Shown in pieces: positions 15,575 through 24,814 of a stretch of 47,943 bases of DNA. Each line of letters opens with the position of its first letter. The stretch's first letter is position 1. The stretch spans positions 1 through 47,943 of the forward strand of contig CAKQYA010000020.1 in the NCBI GenBank assembly GCA_934293005.1, given 5' to 3'. The translations under genes were made by a program, and so were the position numbers. Below the pieces are notes generated by a model that saw nothing but the letters and a program-made list of their open reading frames with translations, had not been told where the DNA came from and ran no database searches. Source of the DNA: an uncultured Bacteroidaceae bacterium. Lineage in GTDB: Bacteria > Bacteroidota > Bacteroidia > Bacteroidales > Bacteroidaceae.

Positions 15575-17974
15575 ATGAAGAAGCTTTTACTTTCATTGAT
15601 GGCTTTTCTTATGCTGTCGGCATTTATCGCAGCATATGGCAAAAGCAATGGCGATGATTGGAACCGTGTGAATGAACGTCTATGGTACGACTCCCCTGCA
15701 TCATGCTGGTTGGAGGCATTGCCTCTTGGCAATTCGCGCATGGGAGCAATGGTTTTTGGCGGTACAGACACTGAAGAGATACAGTTGAACGAAGAGACAT
15801 TCTGGAGCGGAGGCCCGCACGACAACAATAGCCACACCTCGTTGCAGTATCTCACAGAGGTGCGTGGACTTATCTTTGACGGCAAAGAGAAAGAAGCTGA
15901 GAACCTTATCAACAAGGAATTTGTGAAGGGGCCGCATGGCATGCGTTACCTCACCGTAGGGAGCTTGAATTTGCAGTTTGGACATAAGGACGTGAAAGAA
16001 TATGTGCGTGACCTTGATCTTCAGACAGCCACAAGTGCTGTGTCGTACATTTGCAATGGAGTGAAATACACTCGCCAGGTCATAGCCTCTCTGCCTGATG
16101 GCATTGTTGCTGTGCATCTGAAGGCAAGCAAGAAAGGCGCACTTAGTTTTGTGCTCACACACAAGTGCCAACTGCCAATGGAGGTGAAGACTGATGGAAA
16201 CTGCATGGTGGCAACAATCCAAGGAGCAGACCATGAGGGCGTGAAAGCGGCCTTGACTGCTCAATGCCTCACGGATGTCAAGACTGATGGACGTGTGACA
16301 GCTGATGGAAAAAGCATAAAGGTGGAAGGTGCCAGCGAAGCCACTCTGTATGTGTCGGCAGCAACCAACTTCGTCAAATATGATGACGTGTCGGGCGATG
16401 CTTCTCGTAAAAATGTCGAATATGTTTCAAATGCTGAGAAGATGAATTTCGCAACTCTGCTGAAGCGTCATGTGTCAATGTACAGAAACCAGTACGACAG
16501 GGTGAAGCTGCATTTGCCATCAAACGAGAACAGCAAGCTGACAACGATGCAGCGACTCGATAAATTCTATGGCAGCAACGACATGGGAATGGTGGCTCTT
16601 CTCTTCAACTATGGCAGGTATCTCCTCATATCATCTTCTCAGAAAGGCGGTCAGCCTGCCAATCTGCAAGGAGTGTGGAACGACAAGATGTATGCGCCAT
16701 GGGACAGCAAATACACTATCAATATAAATGCTGAGATGAACTATTGGCCTGCAGAGGTGTGCAACCTCTCTGAGACAGCTGAGCCGCTCTTCTCAATGAT
16801 ACGCGACCTCAGCGAGACAGGTGCCAAGACTGCTTGGACCATGTATGGCTGCCGCGGATGGGTGGCTCATCACAATACCGACCTTTGGCGCATAGCAGGC
16901 CCTGTTGATGGCGCGTTCTGGGGAATGTTCCCTAATGGAGGAGGTTGGTTGGCCACTCACTTGTGGGAACATTATCAGTATACTCTCGACAAAGACTTCC
17001 TCAAAGAGTATTATCCTATTCTTAAAGGCGCAGCAGATTTCTATCTCGACTATATGGTGGAGAAAGATGGTGAACTGCTTGTTGTGCCAAGCGTGTCGCC
17101 AGAACATGGCGGACGTGGCAAGCAGTCGCCGGTTTGTGCTGGTTGCACCATGGACAATCAGATAGCGCGTGATGTGCTTTCACAGGCTCTATATGCAGCA
17201 CAGGCTCTTGAGTGTGATGCCGACTATCAGAAGAAGCTCAGAAAGGCCATAGGCAAGTTGCCGAAGATGAAGGTTGGCCAGTACGGGCAGTTGCAGGAGT
17301 GGCGAGATGACCTTGATGATCCACGCGATGAGCATCGCCACATATCTCATCTTTATGGTCTTTACCCATCCAACCAAATATCACCTTACAAAACGCCTGA
17401 ATTGTGGAAGGCTGCCGGCGTGACACTCAAGCAGCGCGGCGATCAAGCCACAGGATGGAGCCTCGGATGGAAGACCAACTTCTGGGCACGCATGCTCGAT
17501 GGCAACCATGCCTTCACAATCATCAGCAACATGTTGCGCCTTCTGCCAAATGAGGGAAAGGAAAGACAATATCCCGACGGACGCACATTCCCTAATCTCT
17601 TCGATGCGCATCCTCCTTTCCAGATTGATGGCAACTTTGGTGTGACAGCAGGCATAGCAGAAATGCTCATGCAGAGTGATCCTATCACAGATGACGAGCC
17701 GTTCATTCATCTCTTGCCTGCTTTGCCCGATGCATGGAAAGAAGGCTCAATAAGCGGACTGAAAGCTCGTGGAGGATATGAGGTGAGTGAGGCTTGGAAA
17801 GATGGCAAACTCCAATCAGCTTCTATTGTGGCTCAGCATGACGGAGTGCTCCGCTTGCGCTGCAAGGATGCCTTGTCGGCAAAGGGCCTGAAGCTTGTCG
17901 GCAATCATGATGGCGTGTATGATTATATGATTCAAGTGGTGAAAGGACAAAAGGTGACTGTGGCTGGCAAATGA
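15575..17974 (+). CDS. GH95 family alpha-L-fucosidase or alpha-L-galactosidase
   Basis: A 799-residue exported enzyme of family GH95, inverting glycosidases that remove terminal alpha-L-fucose or, in some members, alpha-L-galactose. The start at 15575 gives a signal peptide (MKKLLLSLMAFLMLSAF, cleavage near AYG). Domains are an N-terminal beta-sandwich (about 30-270, with LPLGNSRMGAMVFGG), a linker, an alpha/alpha barrel (about 340-700) and a short C-terminal beta domain. Residues equivalent to the known GH95 active site are present: N383 and N385 in NINAEMNYW, E510 in SVSPEHGG and D685 in QIDGNFG. In a xylan cluster, removal of alpha-L-galactose from complex xylan is as plausible as fucose; telling them apart needs structural comparison. 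Confidence 0.9.
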   Translation: MKKLLLSLMAFLMLSAFIAAYGKSNGDDWNRVNERLWYDSPASCWLEALPLGNSRMGAMVFGGTDTEEIQLNEETFWSGGPHDNNSHTSLQYLTEVRGLIFDGKEKEAENLINKEFVKGPHGMRYLTVGSLNLQFGHKDVKEYVRDLDLQTATSAVSYICNGVKYTRQVIASLPDGIVAVHLKASKKGALSFVLTHKCQLPMEVKTDGNCMVATIQGADHEGVKAALTAQCLTDVKTDGRVTADGKSIKVEGASEATLYVSAATNFVKYDDVSGDASRKNVEYVSNAEKMNFATLLKRHVSMYRNQYDRVKLHLPSNENSKLTTMQRLDKFYGSNDMGMVALLFNYGRYLLISSSQKGGQPANLQGVWNDKMYAPWDSKYTININAEMNYWPAEVCNLSETAEPLFSMIRDLSETGAKTAWTMYGCRGWVAHHNTDLWRIAGPVDGAFWGMFPNGGGWLATHLWEHYQYTLDKDFLKEYYPILKGAADFYLDYMVEKDGELLVVPSVSPEHGGRGKQSPVCAGCTMDNQIARDVLSQALYAAQALECDADYQKKLRKAIGKLPKMKVGQYGQLQEWRDDLDDPRDEHRHISHLYGLYPSNQISPYKTPELWKAAGVTLKQRGDQATGWSLGWKTNFWARMLDGNHAFTIISNMLRLLPNEGKERQYPDGRTFPNLFDAHPPFQIDGNFGVTAGIAEMLMQSDPITDDEPFIHLLPALPDAWKEGSISGLKARGGYEVSEAWKDGKLQSASIVAQHDGVLRLRCKDALSAKGLKLVGNHDGVYDYMIQVVKGQKVTVAGK

Positions 17975-18029
17975 GCTGACGTCATTATGTGTGCCCTTGC
18001 CCCTAATGTCATATTTCTGATAAGAACGA

Positions 18030-18098
18030 TAAGTGGGTGCTCACAATTATGAGAGCGGCTTGCTTTGATGTTATAAATTATTTTGAACACATACTTAG
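18030..18098. repeat. Dispersed family 1 copy upstream of the first GH43 gene
   Basis: TAAGTGGGTGCTCACAATTAT (18030 onward) and a reverse arm ending TTTTGAACACATACTTAG (to 18098) are imperfect inverted copies of the 1510-1533 arm, enclosing about 25 bases. With an element of about 69 bp and no coding capacity, this looks like a tiny MITE-like element or a terminator for the GH95 gene. Confidence 0.55.
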
Positions 18099-18126
18099 AT
18101 AAACCATTAACTATGTATAACTTAAA

Positions 18127-20175
18127 ATGAAGAAGATTTTTTTAAACGTCTTGATGCTTTTGGCTTGCACAGCAGGCAAGGCACAAAATCCTTATCTACC
18201 TCTATGGGAGCATTTGCCTGATGGCGAGCCACGTGTGTTTGAAGATCCTGATAACCCTGGCAAGTTGCGCGCTTACATCATCGGTTCGCACGATTTGACA
18301 TATACAGCGTATTGCGGCAATGACGTGCGCATGTGGTCGGCTCCTGTGGAAGACCTGAGCCAATGGCGTGATGAAGGTCCTATATTCAGCCATTTTGTAA
18401 ATGGCAAATGGGACACCATGTATGCTCCTGACCTTGTGGAGGTGAAAGACAAGGAGACAGGAAAGAAGACTTATTGGCTATATCCGCACTCTCGTGGATG
18501 GGGACGTGTGGCAATGGTATGCAAGAGTGACCGTCCTAACGGACCTTTCACGCCTGTCAATCTTAATGAAGATGGCACGAAGTGTGTGGATGGCTCACTT
18601 ATCGACTTCGACCCTTCTGTGTTTGTTGAGAATATCACAGACAAGAAAGACCCAGACTACGACAAGGGCTTCCGTGCATATGTGTTCTATGGCTTCAGGC
18701 ATTCAACAGCTTTTGAACTTGATCAAAACAATATGTATGCGGTACGCCCAGGCACAAAGATACATGACTACTTTATACCAGCCAGCGAACGTTATGGCGA
18801 GGTGCGCGACCCTAAGGGTACAGAGTATCCTGCTCTATACAAAGGACAAAACCCTGGTGACTTCAACTTCTTTGAGGCATCGTCCATCCGACAGGTGGGC
18901 AATAAATATGTGATGGTGTTCTCTGGATATTCAGGTCCAGACTATGGACTTGGATCAACCAACTCGGCTCTCCGCTATGCTTTTGGCGACAGTCCGCTCG
19001 GCCCATGGCGTTCAGGTGGCGTGCTTGTCGACTCTCGTGGAGTGGTGCCCAATAAGGATGGCTCTCATCTTGAGGGACGCAACTTCGCACACAATACACA
19101 TGGATCTCTTCAGGAGATAAACGGCCAGTGGTATGTGTTTTACCATCGTCCGCCACGCGGCTTTGGCAATGCCCGTCAGGCTATGGTGGCTCCTGTGAAG
19201 ATAGAGTGGGACAAGAAGTCGGTGGCTGATGGAGGCAAGGTGCGCATAGTGGCTTACGATCCGTATGCAAAGAACAATGAGTGGATTGCTTCTGCAGCTG
19301 ATGGCAAAGAGGTGTATACAGGAGCTGAAGTCACATCTGAAGGATTCCAGATATTCGGACTCAATCCTTATAAGTATTATTCAGCCGGCATTGCTTGCTA
19401 TCTCACAGGCAACAACTGGATGCAGGATAATTTTGACAACTGGAACAACAGCATGGACCTTGCAGGCATCACAAATGGCGGCATCGTTGGATTCAAATAT
19501 TTCTGCTTCGGCGGCTTGGCCAAGGACACAAAGGGCGTGAAGGCTTTTGCTGGAACTGCTAAGGGTGATGAGACCACTCTTAATCTGAACCTTACTCCAA
19601 GCGGACGCGGAGCATTTAAGATTCACGTCATGCTTGATGGCCCATATGCAAACAAAACATGGAATGGCAAGGAAATTGGCGTGCTGGAAGTTCCTGCTGA
19701 TGCCAAGAAAGAGGCTGCAACCTATAAGATCGCTCTTCCTGCCGTGGAAGGTCTGAAAGGCAAGCATGCGATATATCTTGTGGCGGAAGGCCCAGAGGTG
19801 GAACAGGCAAACAACAACCGCCAGCAATTTGGCCGTCAGCAACAGCCACAACGTCCACAAGGACTTTTTGACCTGCATGGACTTGGTTTCTCAAAGAAAG
19901 GCACATCTTGTGAACCTGAGGCTGTTCCGCAGGTTACCATCACTGTGGATGGAAAGAAGGTCGCTCTGCCTTCTGCTCCACAGTTTGCCACTAACGACAA
20001 TGGATTCATGGACGCTTCTAATTACCAGGCTTACGCTCCTCTCACAAGCAAGTCGGTCATCAAGGCGTCTGCTACCGATCCTGGCGTTAAGATAGAGGTG
20101 GGCAAGGTCAATGATGGCCGTGCTATTGTCACATGCACATGGAAAGGCGCAAAGAAAGTATATAAGCTCAACTGA
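18127..20175 (+). CDS. GH43-type glycoside hydrolase with C-terminal carbohydrate-binding-like domain
   Basis: A 682-residue exported enzyme (signal peptide MKKIFLNVLMLLACTAGKAQ) with a five-bladed beta-propeller of the GH43 type at about 25-365. Probable catalytic acids are in RVFEDPDNPG (base), LIDFDPSVF (pKa modulator) and E250 in FFEASSI (general acid); HNTHGSLQE carries the conserved propeller histidine. Family activities are alpha-L-arabinofuranosidase or beta-xylosidase; the subfamily cannot be named by eye. The C-terminal half (about 400-640) is beta-rich and resembles a CBM6-like module with SAGIACYLTGNNWM and GAFKIHVMLDGPY. A Q/N-rich stretch around NNNRQQFGRQQQPQRPQ (about 560-580) interrupts the module. 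It is part of the xylan block. Confidence 0.82.
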   Translation: MKKIFLNVLMLLACTAGKAQNPYLPLWEHLPDGEPRVFEDPDNPGKLRAYIIGSHDLTYTAYCGNDVRMWSAPVEDLSQWRDEGPIFSHFVNGKWDTMYAPDLVEVKDKETGKKTYWLYPHSRGWGRVAMVCKSDRPNGPFTPVNLNEDGTKCVDGSLIDFDPSVFVENITDKKDPDYDKGFRAYVFYGFRHSTAFELDQNNMYAVRPGTKIHDYFIPASERYGEVRDPKGTEYPALYKGQNPGDFNFFEASSIRQVGNKYVMVFSGYSGPDYGLGSTNSALRYAFGDSPLGPWRSGGVLVDSRGVVPNKDGSHLEGRNFAHNTHGSLQEINGQWYVFYHRPPRGFGNARQAMVAPVKIEWDKKSVADGGKVRIVAYDPYAKNNEWIASAADGKEVYTGAEVTSEGFQIFGLNPYKYYSAGIACYLTGNNWMQDNFDNWNNSMDLAGITNGGIVGFKYFCFGGLAKDTKGVKAFAGTAKGDETTLNLNLTPSGRGAFKIHVMLDGPYANKTWNGKEIGVLEVPADAKKEAATYKIALPAVEGLKGKHAIYLVAEGPEVEQANNNRQQFGRQQQPQRPQGLFDLHGLGFSKKGTSCEPEAVPQVTITVDGKKVALPSAPQFATNDNGFMDASNYQAYAPLTSKSVIKASATDPGVKIEVGKVNDGRAIVTCTWKGAKKVYKLN

Positions 20176-20185
20176 TTTCAAGCCA

Positions 20186-20228
20186 AAGCAGGCATTCATG
20201 ATTTTTTTATCGTGAATGCCTACTTAAG
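20186..20228. repeat. Dispersed family 1-like hairpin between the two GH43 genes; probable terminator
   Basis: AAGCAGGCATTCATGAT (from 20187) pairs with ATCGTGAATGCCTACTT (to 20225) with two mismatches, with T-rich loop sequence. The core AAGTAGG-xx-TTCA echoes family 1. It lies about 12 bases after the upstream stop. Confidence 0.6.
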
Positions 20229-20278
20229 CGAATTGAATGCTCAACACACCTATTTGATTATATAAATACAGTAAACCT

Positions 20279-21883
20279 ATGAAAAAAGTATTAACAGCAT
20301 TGAGTTTTATGCTTGGAACGGTGACATTGGCTTCTGCGCAGCAGCAGAACAGCACCTCGGGCATGATCACTACGCCGACCATACAGGTGAAGAATCCTTT
20401 CATGTGGACCGATGCGCCAGACCCTGACATCATACGCGTGGGTGACTATTATTACCTTGTCACCACCACTATGCATCTTTTCCCCGGAGGCCCAATCATG
20501 AGAAGCAAAGATCTCGCTCATTGGGAGACTGTGTCATATCTTTTTGATGAGATTAAAGACACGCCACGATACGACTTGAAAGAAGGCAGCGTGTATGGAC
20601 GCGGTCAGTGGGCTACATCGCTGCGCTATAACAACGGCACGTTCTGGGCTTTGTTTGTGGCAAATGATGAGCCGCACAAGTCTATGGTCTTCAAGACTGA
20701 CGACCCAGCAAAGGGATGGAAGCTCCATAGCCGATTGCCAGCTTATCACGATTCATCGCTCTTCTTTGATGATGATGGACGTGTGTATGTGTTTTCTGGC
20801 AGCGGCGACATCACTCTTGTGGAACTGACGCCTGACCTCACAGCCGAAAAGCCTGGAGGCATTCGCAAGAAGCTGCAGTTGAATGGACGGCCAGATGGTC
20901 TGCATGAAGGCAGCCGCGTGATAAAGCATGACGGCATGTATTATCTTCTGTGCATCTCTTGGCCAAGAACAGGTAGGCAGGAGATTGCTTACCGCAGCAA
21001 GAACATTGAAGGTCCATATGACTCAAAAGTTATCTTGAAGAGTGACTTTGGCGGTTTCCCTCTTGCAGGACAGGGCACAATAGTTGATGGCAAGCATGGA
21101 GAATGGTATGGCGTGATGTTCCAAGACCGTGGAGGTGTGGGACGTGTGCTTACTGTTGAACCTTGTTCTTGGATTGATGGTTGGCCTATGCTTGGAACAA
21201 ATGGCGACTTGCGCATACCTGCCACCGTCACTCTCGACGGCGACTGTGAATGCCATAAAGATGCTGCTTACGCAGTCATTGACAAAGACTACCAATGGAA
21301 TCACAACTTCATTAAGAACGATATAATAACAGAATCTGGCAGTCTGACGCGCCCTGGCAAGTTTGTGTCTCTCACAGCTTCCGTGGTAGCTCCGTCAATC
21401 TATGAGGCTCGCAACACCATCACTTGGCGCACTTGGGGATCAACATGTTCTGACACCATCTGCATAGATGCGCGTAAGATGAAGGATGGCGACTGTGCAG
21501 GATTGTCAGCTTTCAATGGCGACTCTGGTGTGCTTTCCATCAAGAAGGTAGGTTCTGAATATTATCTTGTGATGAGTGAGGAAAGCGTGAAGCTTGACGG
21601 AAACACAAAAGCTATCACAGGTCATGAGGTGAAAGAGATTGAGAAAGTGAAGATTGCCAAAGGCAAGGTGGGTAAAATTTACCTTCGTATGGATGGTGAC
21701 TTCAATCCAGGCAGAGATGCTGCCAATTTCTTTTACAGCCTTGATGGAAAGACATTCAAAAAGATTGGCACAGCAGACTACAAGATGCGCTTCGATTATA
21801 GGAGGCTTTTTATGGGCACTCGTTATGCAGCATTCTATTACCCTACAAAAACTGCTGGCGGTAAAGTGACAATCAATCTGTAA
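20279..21883 (+). CDS. GH43 family beta-xylosidase/alpha-L-arabinofuranosidase (GH43_12-like)
   Basis: A 534-residue exported enzyme with an N-terminal GH43 propeller (about 35-330) and a C-terminal beta-sandwich (about 350-534), the architecture of two-domain xylosidases and arabinofuranosidases. The three catalytic acids fall in DAPDPDIIRV (base, near residue 48), AYHDSSLF (pKa modulator) and E210 in LHEGSRV (acid). AGQGTIVDG and VMFQDRGGVGR match the conserved later blades. The signal peptide is MKKVLTALSFMLGTVTLASAQ. Resemblance to subfamily 12, mostly arabinofuranosidases, is from memory of the motifs and is tentative. It precedes the GH10-esterase gene, with a terminator and a fresh promoter between them. 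Confidence 0.9.
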   Translation: MKKVLTALSFMLGTVTLASAQQQNSTSGMITTPTIQVKNPFMWTDAPDPDIIRVGDYYYLVTTTMHLFPGGPIMRSKDLAHWETVSYLFDEIKDTPRYDLKEGSVYGRGQWATSLRYNNGTFWALFVANDEPHKSMVFKTDDPAKGWKLHSRLPAYHDSSLFFDDDGRVYVFSGSGDITLVELTPDLTAEKPGGIRKKLQLNGRPDGLHEGSRVIKHDGMYYLLCISWPRTGRQEIAYRSKNIEGPYDSKVILKSDFGGFPLAGQGTIVDGKHGEWYGVMFQDRGGVGRVLTVEPCSWIDGWPMLGTNGDLRIPATVTLDGDCECHKDAAYAVIDKDYQWNHNFIKNDIITESGSLTRPGKFVSLTASVVAPSIYEARNTITWRTWGSTCSDTICIDARKMKDGDCAGLSAFNGDSGVLSIKKVGSEYYLVMSEESVKLDGNTKAITGHEVKEIEKVKIAKGKVGKIYLRMDGDFNPGRDAANFFYSLDGKTFKKIGTADYKMRFDYRRLFMGTRYAAFYYPTKTAGGKVTINL

Positions 21884-21921
21884 TGACATTACTACGAATC
21901 TGCTTATAACTATATGTTTGC

Positions 21922-21974
21922 AGGGCATGCCGAGAGTATCTACTACTTATGGCATGCCTTGTTTTTTGTTTTTT
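21922..21974 (+). terminator. Terminator after the second GH43 gene
   Basis: AGGGCATGCC (21922-21931) pairs with GGCATGCCTT (21951-21960), followed at once by a T-rich run (GTTTTTTGTTTTTT). Confidence 0.8.
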
Positions 21975-22027
21975 ATCCACAACCGTTCATCTGATGGAAA
22001 CAGTTTGTGTGGATTATATTTCATTTT

Positions 22028-22044
22028 CGGTCTAATGACCGATT
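22028..22044. repeat. Dispersed family 2 fragment upstream of the xylanase gene
   Basis: TCTAATGACCGATT (22031-22044) is identical to 47790-47803 in the inverted repeat after pnp. Here the 5' neighbour makes a small hairpin, CGGTC-TAAT-GACCG. Confidence 0.4.
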
Positions 22045-22101
22045 ATAAGATATCGTCAACAGTTAATAAGTTTGTAATAGCTGATAATTATTTTCGTTTT
22101 T

Positions 22102-22133
22102 CTTGTCTTTGTGTTTTATTATACTTACCTTTG
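22102..22133 (+). promoter_or_regulatory. Promoter of the GH10-CE1 xylanase gene
   Basis: CTTG (22102-22105), exactly 20 bases, then TACCTTTG (22126-22133). This leaves a leader of about 140 bases before the ATG at 22280. Confidence 0.65.
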
Positions 22134-22185
22134 CATATATAATTTGGATTTTTCTGTGCATGCCGATTAAACCTTTGCATATATA
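22127..22185 (+). repeat. 15-bp direct repeat around the xylanase promoter
   Basis: ACCTTTGCATATATA occurs at 22127-22141 and again at 22171-22185, 44 bases apart (about four helical turns). The first copy includes the -7 element; the second lies in the transcribed leader. This could be a regulator binding pair or a duplicated promoter. Confidence 0.6.
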
Positions 22186-22279
22186 GGAAGTCATATATAT
22201 AATATGTGTATCAATCACATTAAAAGAATTACATCTATCAATCATAAAATAAATTCAACCTAAAACAATTTCTTAGTCA

Positions 22280-24433
22280 ATGAAAAGAACATTTTTATCG
22301 GTCCTGCTCTCTTTATTCTTGGCAGGAACAGCATTTGCTCAGTTTGGCAGGTCTGCAGACAATGGACCAGCAAGCTTGAAAGATGCTTACAATGGTTATT
22401 TTACCATTGGTGTGGCTGTGAATCAGCGAAATATTTCAGACCCAACACAGATTGAGCTGATAAAGAAGCAGTTTAACAGCATTACAGCGGAAAACGACAT
22501 GAAGTCAGGTGAACTGCATCCAAGTGAGGGTGTATGGAAATGGGACAGAGCCGATAAGGTGGCTAACTTCTGCCGTCAGAATGGCATCAAGCTTCGTGGA
22601 CATTGCTTGGTATGGCATTCACAGTTCTGCGATTGGATGTTAAATGACAAAAATGGCAAGCCTGTAAAGAAAGAAGTTTTCTACGCACGCTTGCGCGACC
22701 ATATCCATACGGTTGTAAACCGTTATAAGGATATAGTGTATGCTTGGGACGTTGTCAATGAAGCCATGTCTGATGGTGGTGGCAGAGGATTCGGAGGAAA
22801 AGAGCCTAATCCATATCGTCAGAGCCAGCTTTACAATTTCTGTGGAGATGAGTTTATAGCCAAGGCTTTTGAATATGCACATGAGGCTGACCCTAATGCC
22901 ATCCTTTTCTATAATGACTACAATGCAGCCACTCCTGCTAAGCGTGACCGCATATACAATATGGTGAAGAAGATGCAGGATGCAGGTGTGCCAATCACAG
23001 GTATCGGCATGCAGGGGCACTATAATATTTATGGTCCTTCTGAAGAAGATGTCGACGCTGCGCTGACAAAATACTCAGAATTGGTGAAGCATATCCATAT
23101 CACAGAGCTTGACATACGTTGCAATCAGGAGATGGGCGGACAACTGCAGTTCTCTCGTGGCGAGAGATCTGTTATGCCTGGATATATCTCAACCTTGCAA
23201 GAAGATCAGTATGCTCGCATCTTCCGTGTGTTCCGCAAGCATAAGGATGTAATCGACAATGTCACTCTGTGGAATCTTTGTGACGGCGACTCATGGTTAG
23301 GCGTTAACAATCATCCACTGCCATTTGATGAGAATCTCAAGCCAAAGAAGGCTTATTATGCTATAAAGAACTTTGACGCTTCTCTTGATAACAATAAGCC
23401 TAAGGAAGACTTCAAGCCAAGTGAGCTTAACCAGCCTGGCCAGGAATATCCTCAGGTCAATTCAGAAGGCTATGCACGTTTCCGCATCGTTGCGCCAGAC
23501 GCAAAGTCGGTTATCGTCAGCCTTGGTCTTGGCGGACGTGGCGGCACTGTGCTTCGTAAAGGCAAGGATGGTGTGTGGATGGGAACAACAGATGGCCCAA
23601 TGGATGAAGGGTTCCACTACTATCATTTCACTATCGATGGCGCCACTGTCAACGATCCAGGCGCAAAGAATTATTATGGTTCGGTGCGTTGGGAAAGCGG
23701 TATAGAGATTCCAGCCAAAGACCGTGATTTCTATGCATTGAAGAATGTGCCTCATGGCAATGTGCAGCAGATTCTCTTCAACTCGCCAAGCACTGGCGAA
23801 CAGAAGCGAGCTTTCGTTTATACTCCTGCTGAATACAGCAAGAACGTAAAGAAAAAATATCCAGTGCTCTACCTTCAGCATGGTTGGGGCGAGGACGAGA
23901 CTGCTTGGTCTAATCAGGGATGCGCTCACCTTATCATGGACAACCTCATCGCAGAGGGCAAATGCAAGCCTTTCATCATCGTGATGACATACGGCATGAC
24001 TAATGGGGCTCGTTATGGCACTATAGGCTCATTCAGTCCAAAGGATTTTGAGACTGTGCTTGTTGATGAACTCATTCCATATGTCGACTCTCATTTCCGC
24101 ACTCTTGCCAACAAGCAAAACCGTGCAATGGCAGGTCTGTCTATGGGTGGCATGGAGACTAAGAGCATCACTTTGGCTCGCCCTGACACATTTGACTATT
24201 GGGGACTCTTCAGCGGTGGCACTTATGCTCCATCTGACCTGAAGAACGTGAATCCCAAGCTCATCTTTACTTCTTGCGGCTCGAAAGAGAATCCTGACGG
24301 TGTGAGAAAGTCGGTGGACGACTTGAAGGCTGCAGGCTTCAATGCTGTATCGTATGTGTCGGAAGGCACAGCTCATGAGTTCCTTACATGGCGCCGCAGC
24401 TTGAAGGAGATGGCACCGTTACTCTTTAAGTAA
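22280..24433 (+). CDS. Bifunctional GH10 endo-beta-1,4-xylanase / CE1 esterase
   Basis: A 717-residue exported enzyme that should cut the xylan backbone and remove ester-linked groups. After the signal peptide (MKRTFLSVLLSLFLAGTAFAQ) comes a GH10 barrel (about 30-370) with NSITAENDMK, RGHCLVWHSQ, acid/base E161 in DVVNEA and nucleophile E276 in ITELDI. A beta-sandwich of the CBM48/E-set type follows (about 385-475). Last is a CE1 esterase (about 485-717) with nucleophile S621 in GLSMGG and H699 in GTAHEFLTWRR; the acid is probably E670 or D673. This layout matches the Xyn10D-Fae1A type described in Prevotella ruminicola, where the esterase acts on feruloyl esters; acetyl-ester activity here is also possible. 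Confidence 0.93.
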   Translation: MKRTFLSVLLSLFLAGTAFAQFGRSADNGPASLKDAYNGYFTIGVAVNQRNISDPTQIELIKKQFNSITAENDMKSGELHPSEGVWKWDRADKVANFCRQNGIKLRGHCLVWHSQFCDWMLNDKNGKPVKKEVFYARLRDHIHTVVNRYKDIVYAWDVVNEAMSDGGGRGFGGKEPNPYRQSQLYNFCGDEFIAKAFEYAHEADPNAILFYNDYNAATPAKRDRIYNMVKKMQDAGVPITGIGMQGHYNIYGPSEEDVDAALTKYSELVKHIHITELDIRCNQEMGGQLQFSRGERSVMPGYISTLQEDQYARIFRVFRKHKDVIDNVTLWNLCDGDSWLGVNNHPLPFDENLKPKKAYYAIKNFDASLDNNKPKEDFKPSELNQPGQEYPQVNSEGYARFRIVAPDAKSVIVSLGLGGRGGTVLRKGKDGVWMGTTDGPMDEGFHYYHFTIDGATVNDPGAKNYYGSVRWESGIEIPAKDRDFYALKNVPHGNVQQILFNSPSTGEQKRAFVYTPAEYSKNVKKKYPVLYLQHGWGEDETAWSNQGCAHLIMDNLIAEGKCKPFIIVMTYGMTNGARYGTIGSFSPKDFETVLVDELIPYVDSHFRTLANKQNRAMAGLSMGGMETKSITLARPDTFDYWGLFSGGTYAPSDLKNVNPKLIFTSCGSKENPDGVRKSVDDLKAAGFNAVSYVSEGTAHEFLTWRRSLKEMAPLLFK

Positions 24434-24471
24434 TATGAAGTCATAATCAATAAGTATCAAATTATATATTG

Positions 24472-24511
24472 GCAGGGACTGAAGCAGCGGCTTTCAGTTC
24501 CTGTTTTTTTT
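24472..24511 (+). terminator. Terminator after the xylanase gene
   Basis: CAGGGACTGAAG (from 24473) pairs with CTTTCAGTTCCTG (24491-24503) with one bulge, followed by eight T. Confidence 0.85.
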
Positions 24512-24708
24512 GATTGATATAAAAGAATGCTTCGAACCCTTTTGTGGTTTTGCGATTTCTTTAATATTCCTAACTTCAGATTTTAAATTATGTATCATAT
24601 CTTTCCAAAATTATTGTTGTTTGCCAATCAGTATTGAATGAATATGTTTTTGTAACGTTTCGGATAATAAGTGTAACATAGCGTGAAATGCGTTGATTGG
24701 GAAAAATG

Positions 24709-24716
24709 TAATTTTG
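24709..24716 (+). promoter_or_regulatory. -7 element of the 1315-residue protein gene
   Basis: TAATTTTG matches TAnnTTTG and lies about 100 bases before the chosen ATG at 24815. A clear -33 TTTG at the usual spacing is not present. Confidence 0.45.
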
Positions 24717-24814
24717 CATCGTTGACAAAAGTGAAATTGAAACCGCATTCTAATATAAATGTGTTTGCCGACGATTATTTCTTTAATTATATAACCAAAC
24801 TTATTTATCAATCT

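Larger units (their letters stand above)
21884..22279. other. Intergenic control region upstream of the xylanase gene
   Basis: 396 bases without a gene. It contains the GH43 terminator (21922-21974), a short hairpin CGGTC/GACCG belonging to dispersed family 2 (22028-22044), the xylanase promoter (22102-22133), and a 15-bp direct repeat spanning that promoter. The leader of about 140 bases is A/T-rich. Confidence 0.6.
24434..24814. other. Intergenic region upstream of the 1315-residue protein
   Basis: 381 bases without a gene. It has the xylanase terminator (24472-24511) and a -7 element (24709-24716). An in-frame ATG at 24683 would extend the next protein by 44 residues but lies upstream of that -7 element and lacks signal-peptide character, so I treat this stretch as leader. 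Confidence 0.55.

Noticed and set aside
24683..24814. 44-residue N-terminal extension of the 1315-residue protein
   Set aside because: It is polar, would precede the signal peptide and overlaps the -7 element at 24709.
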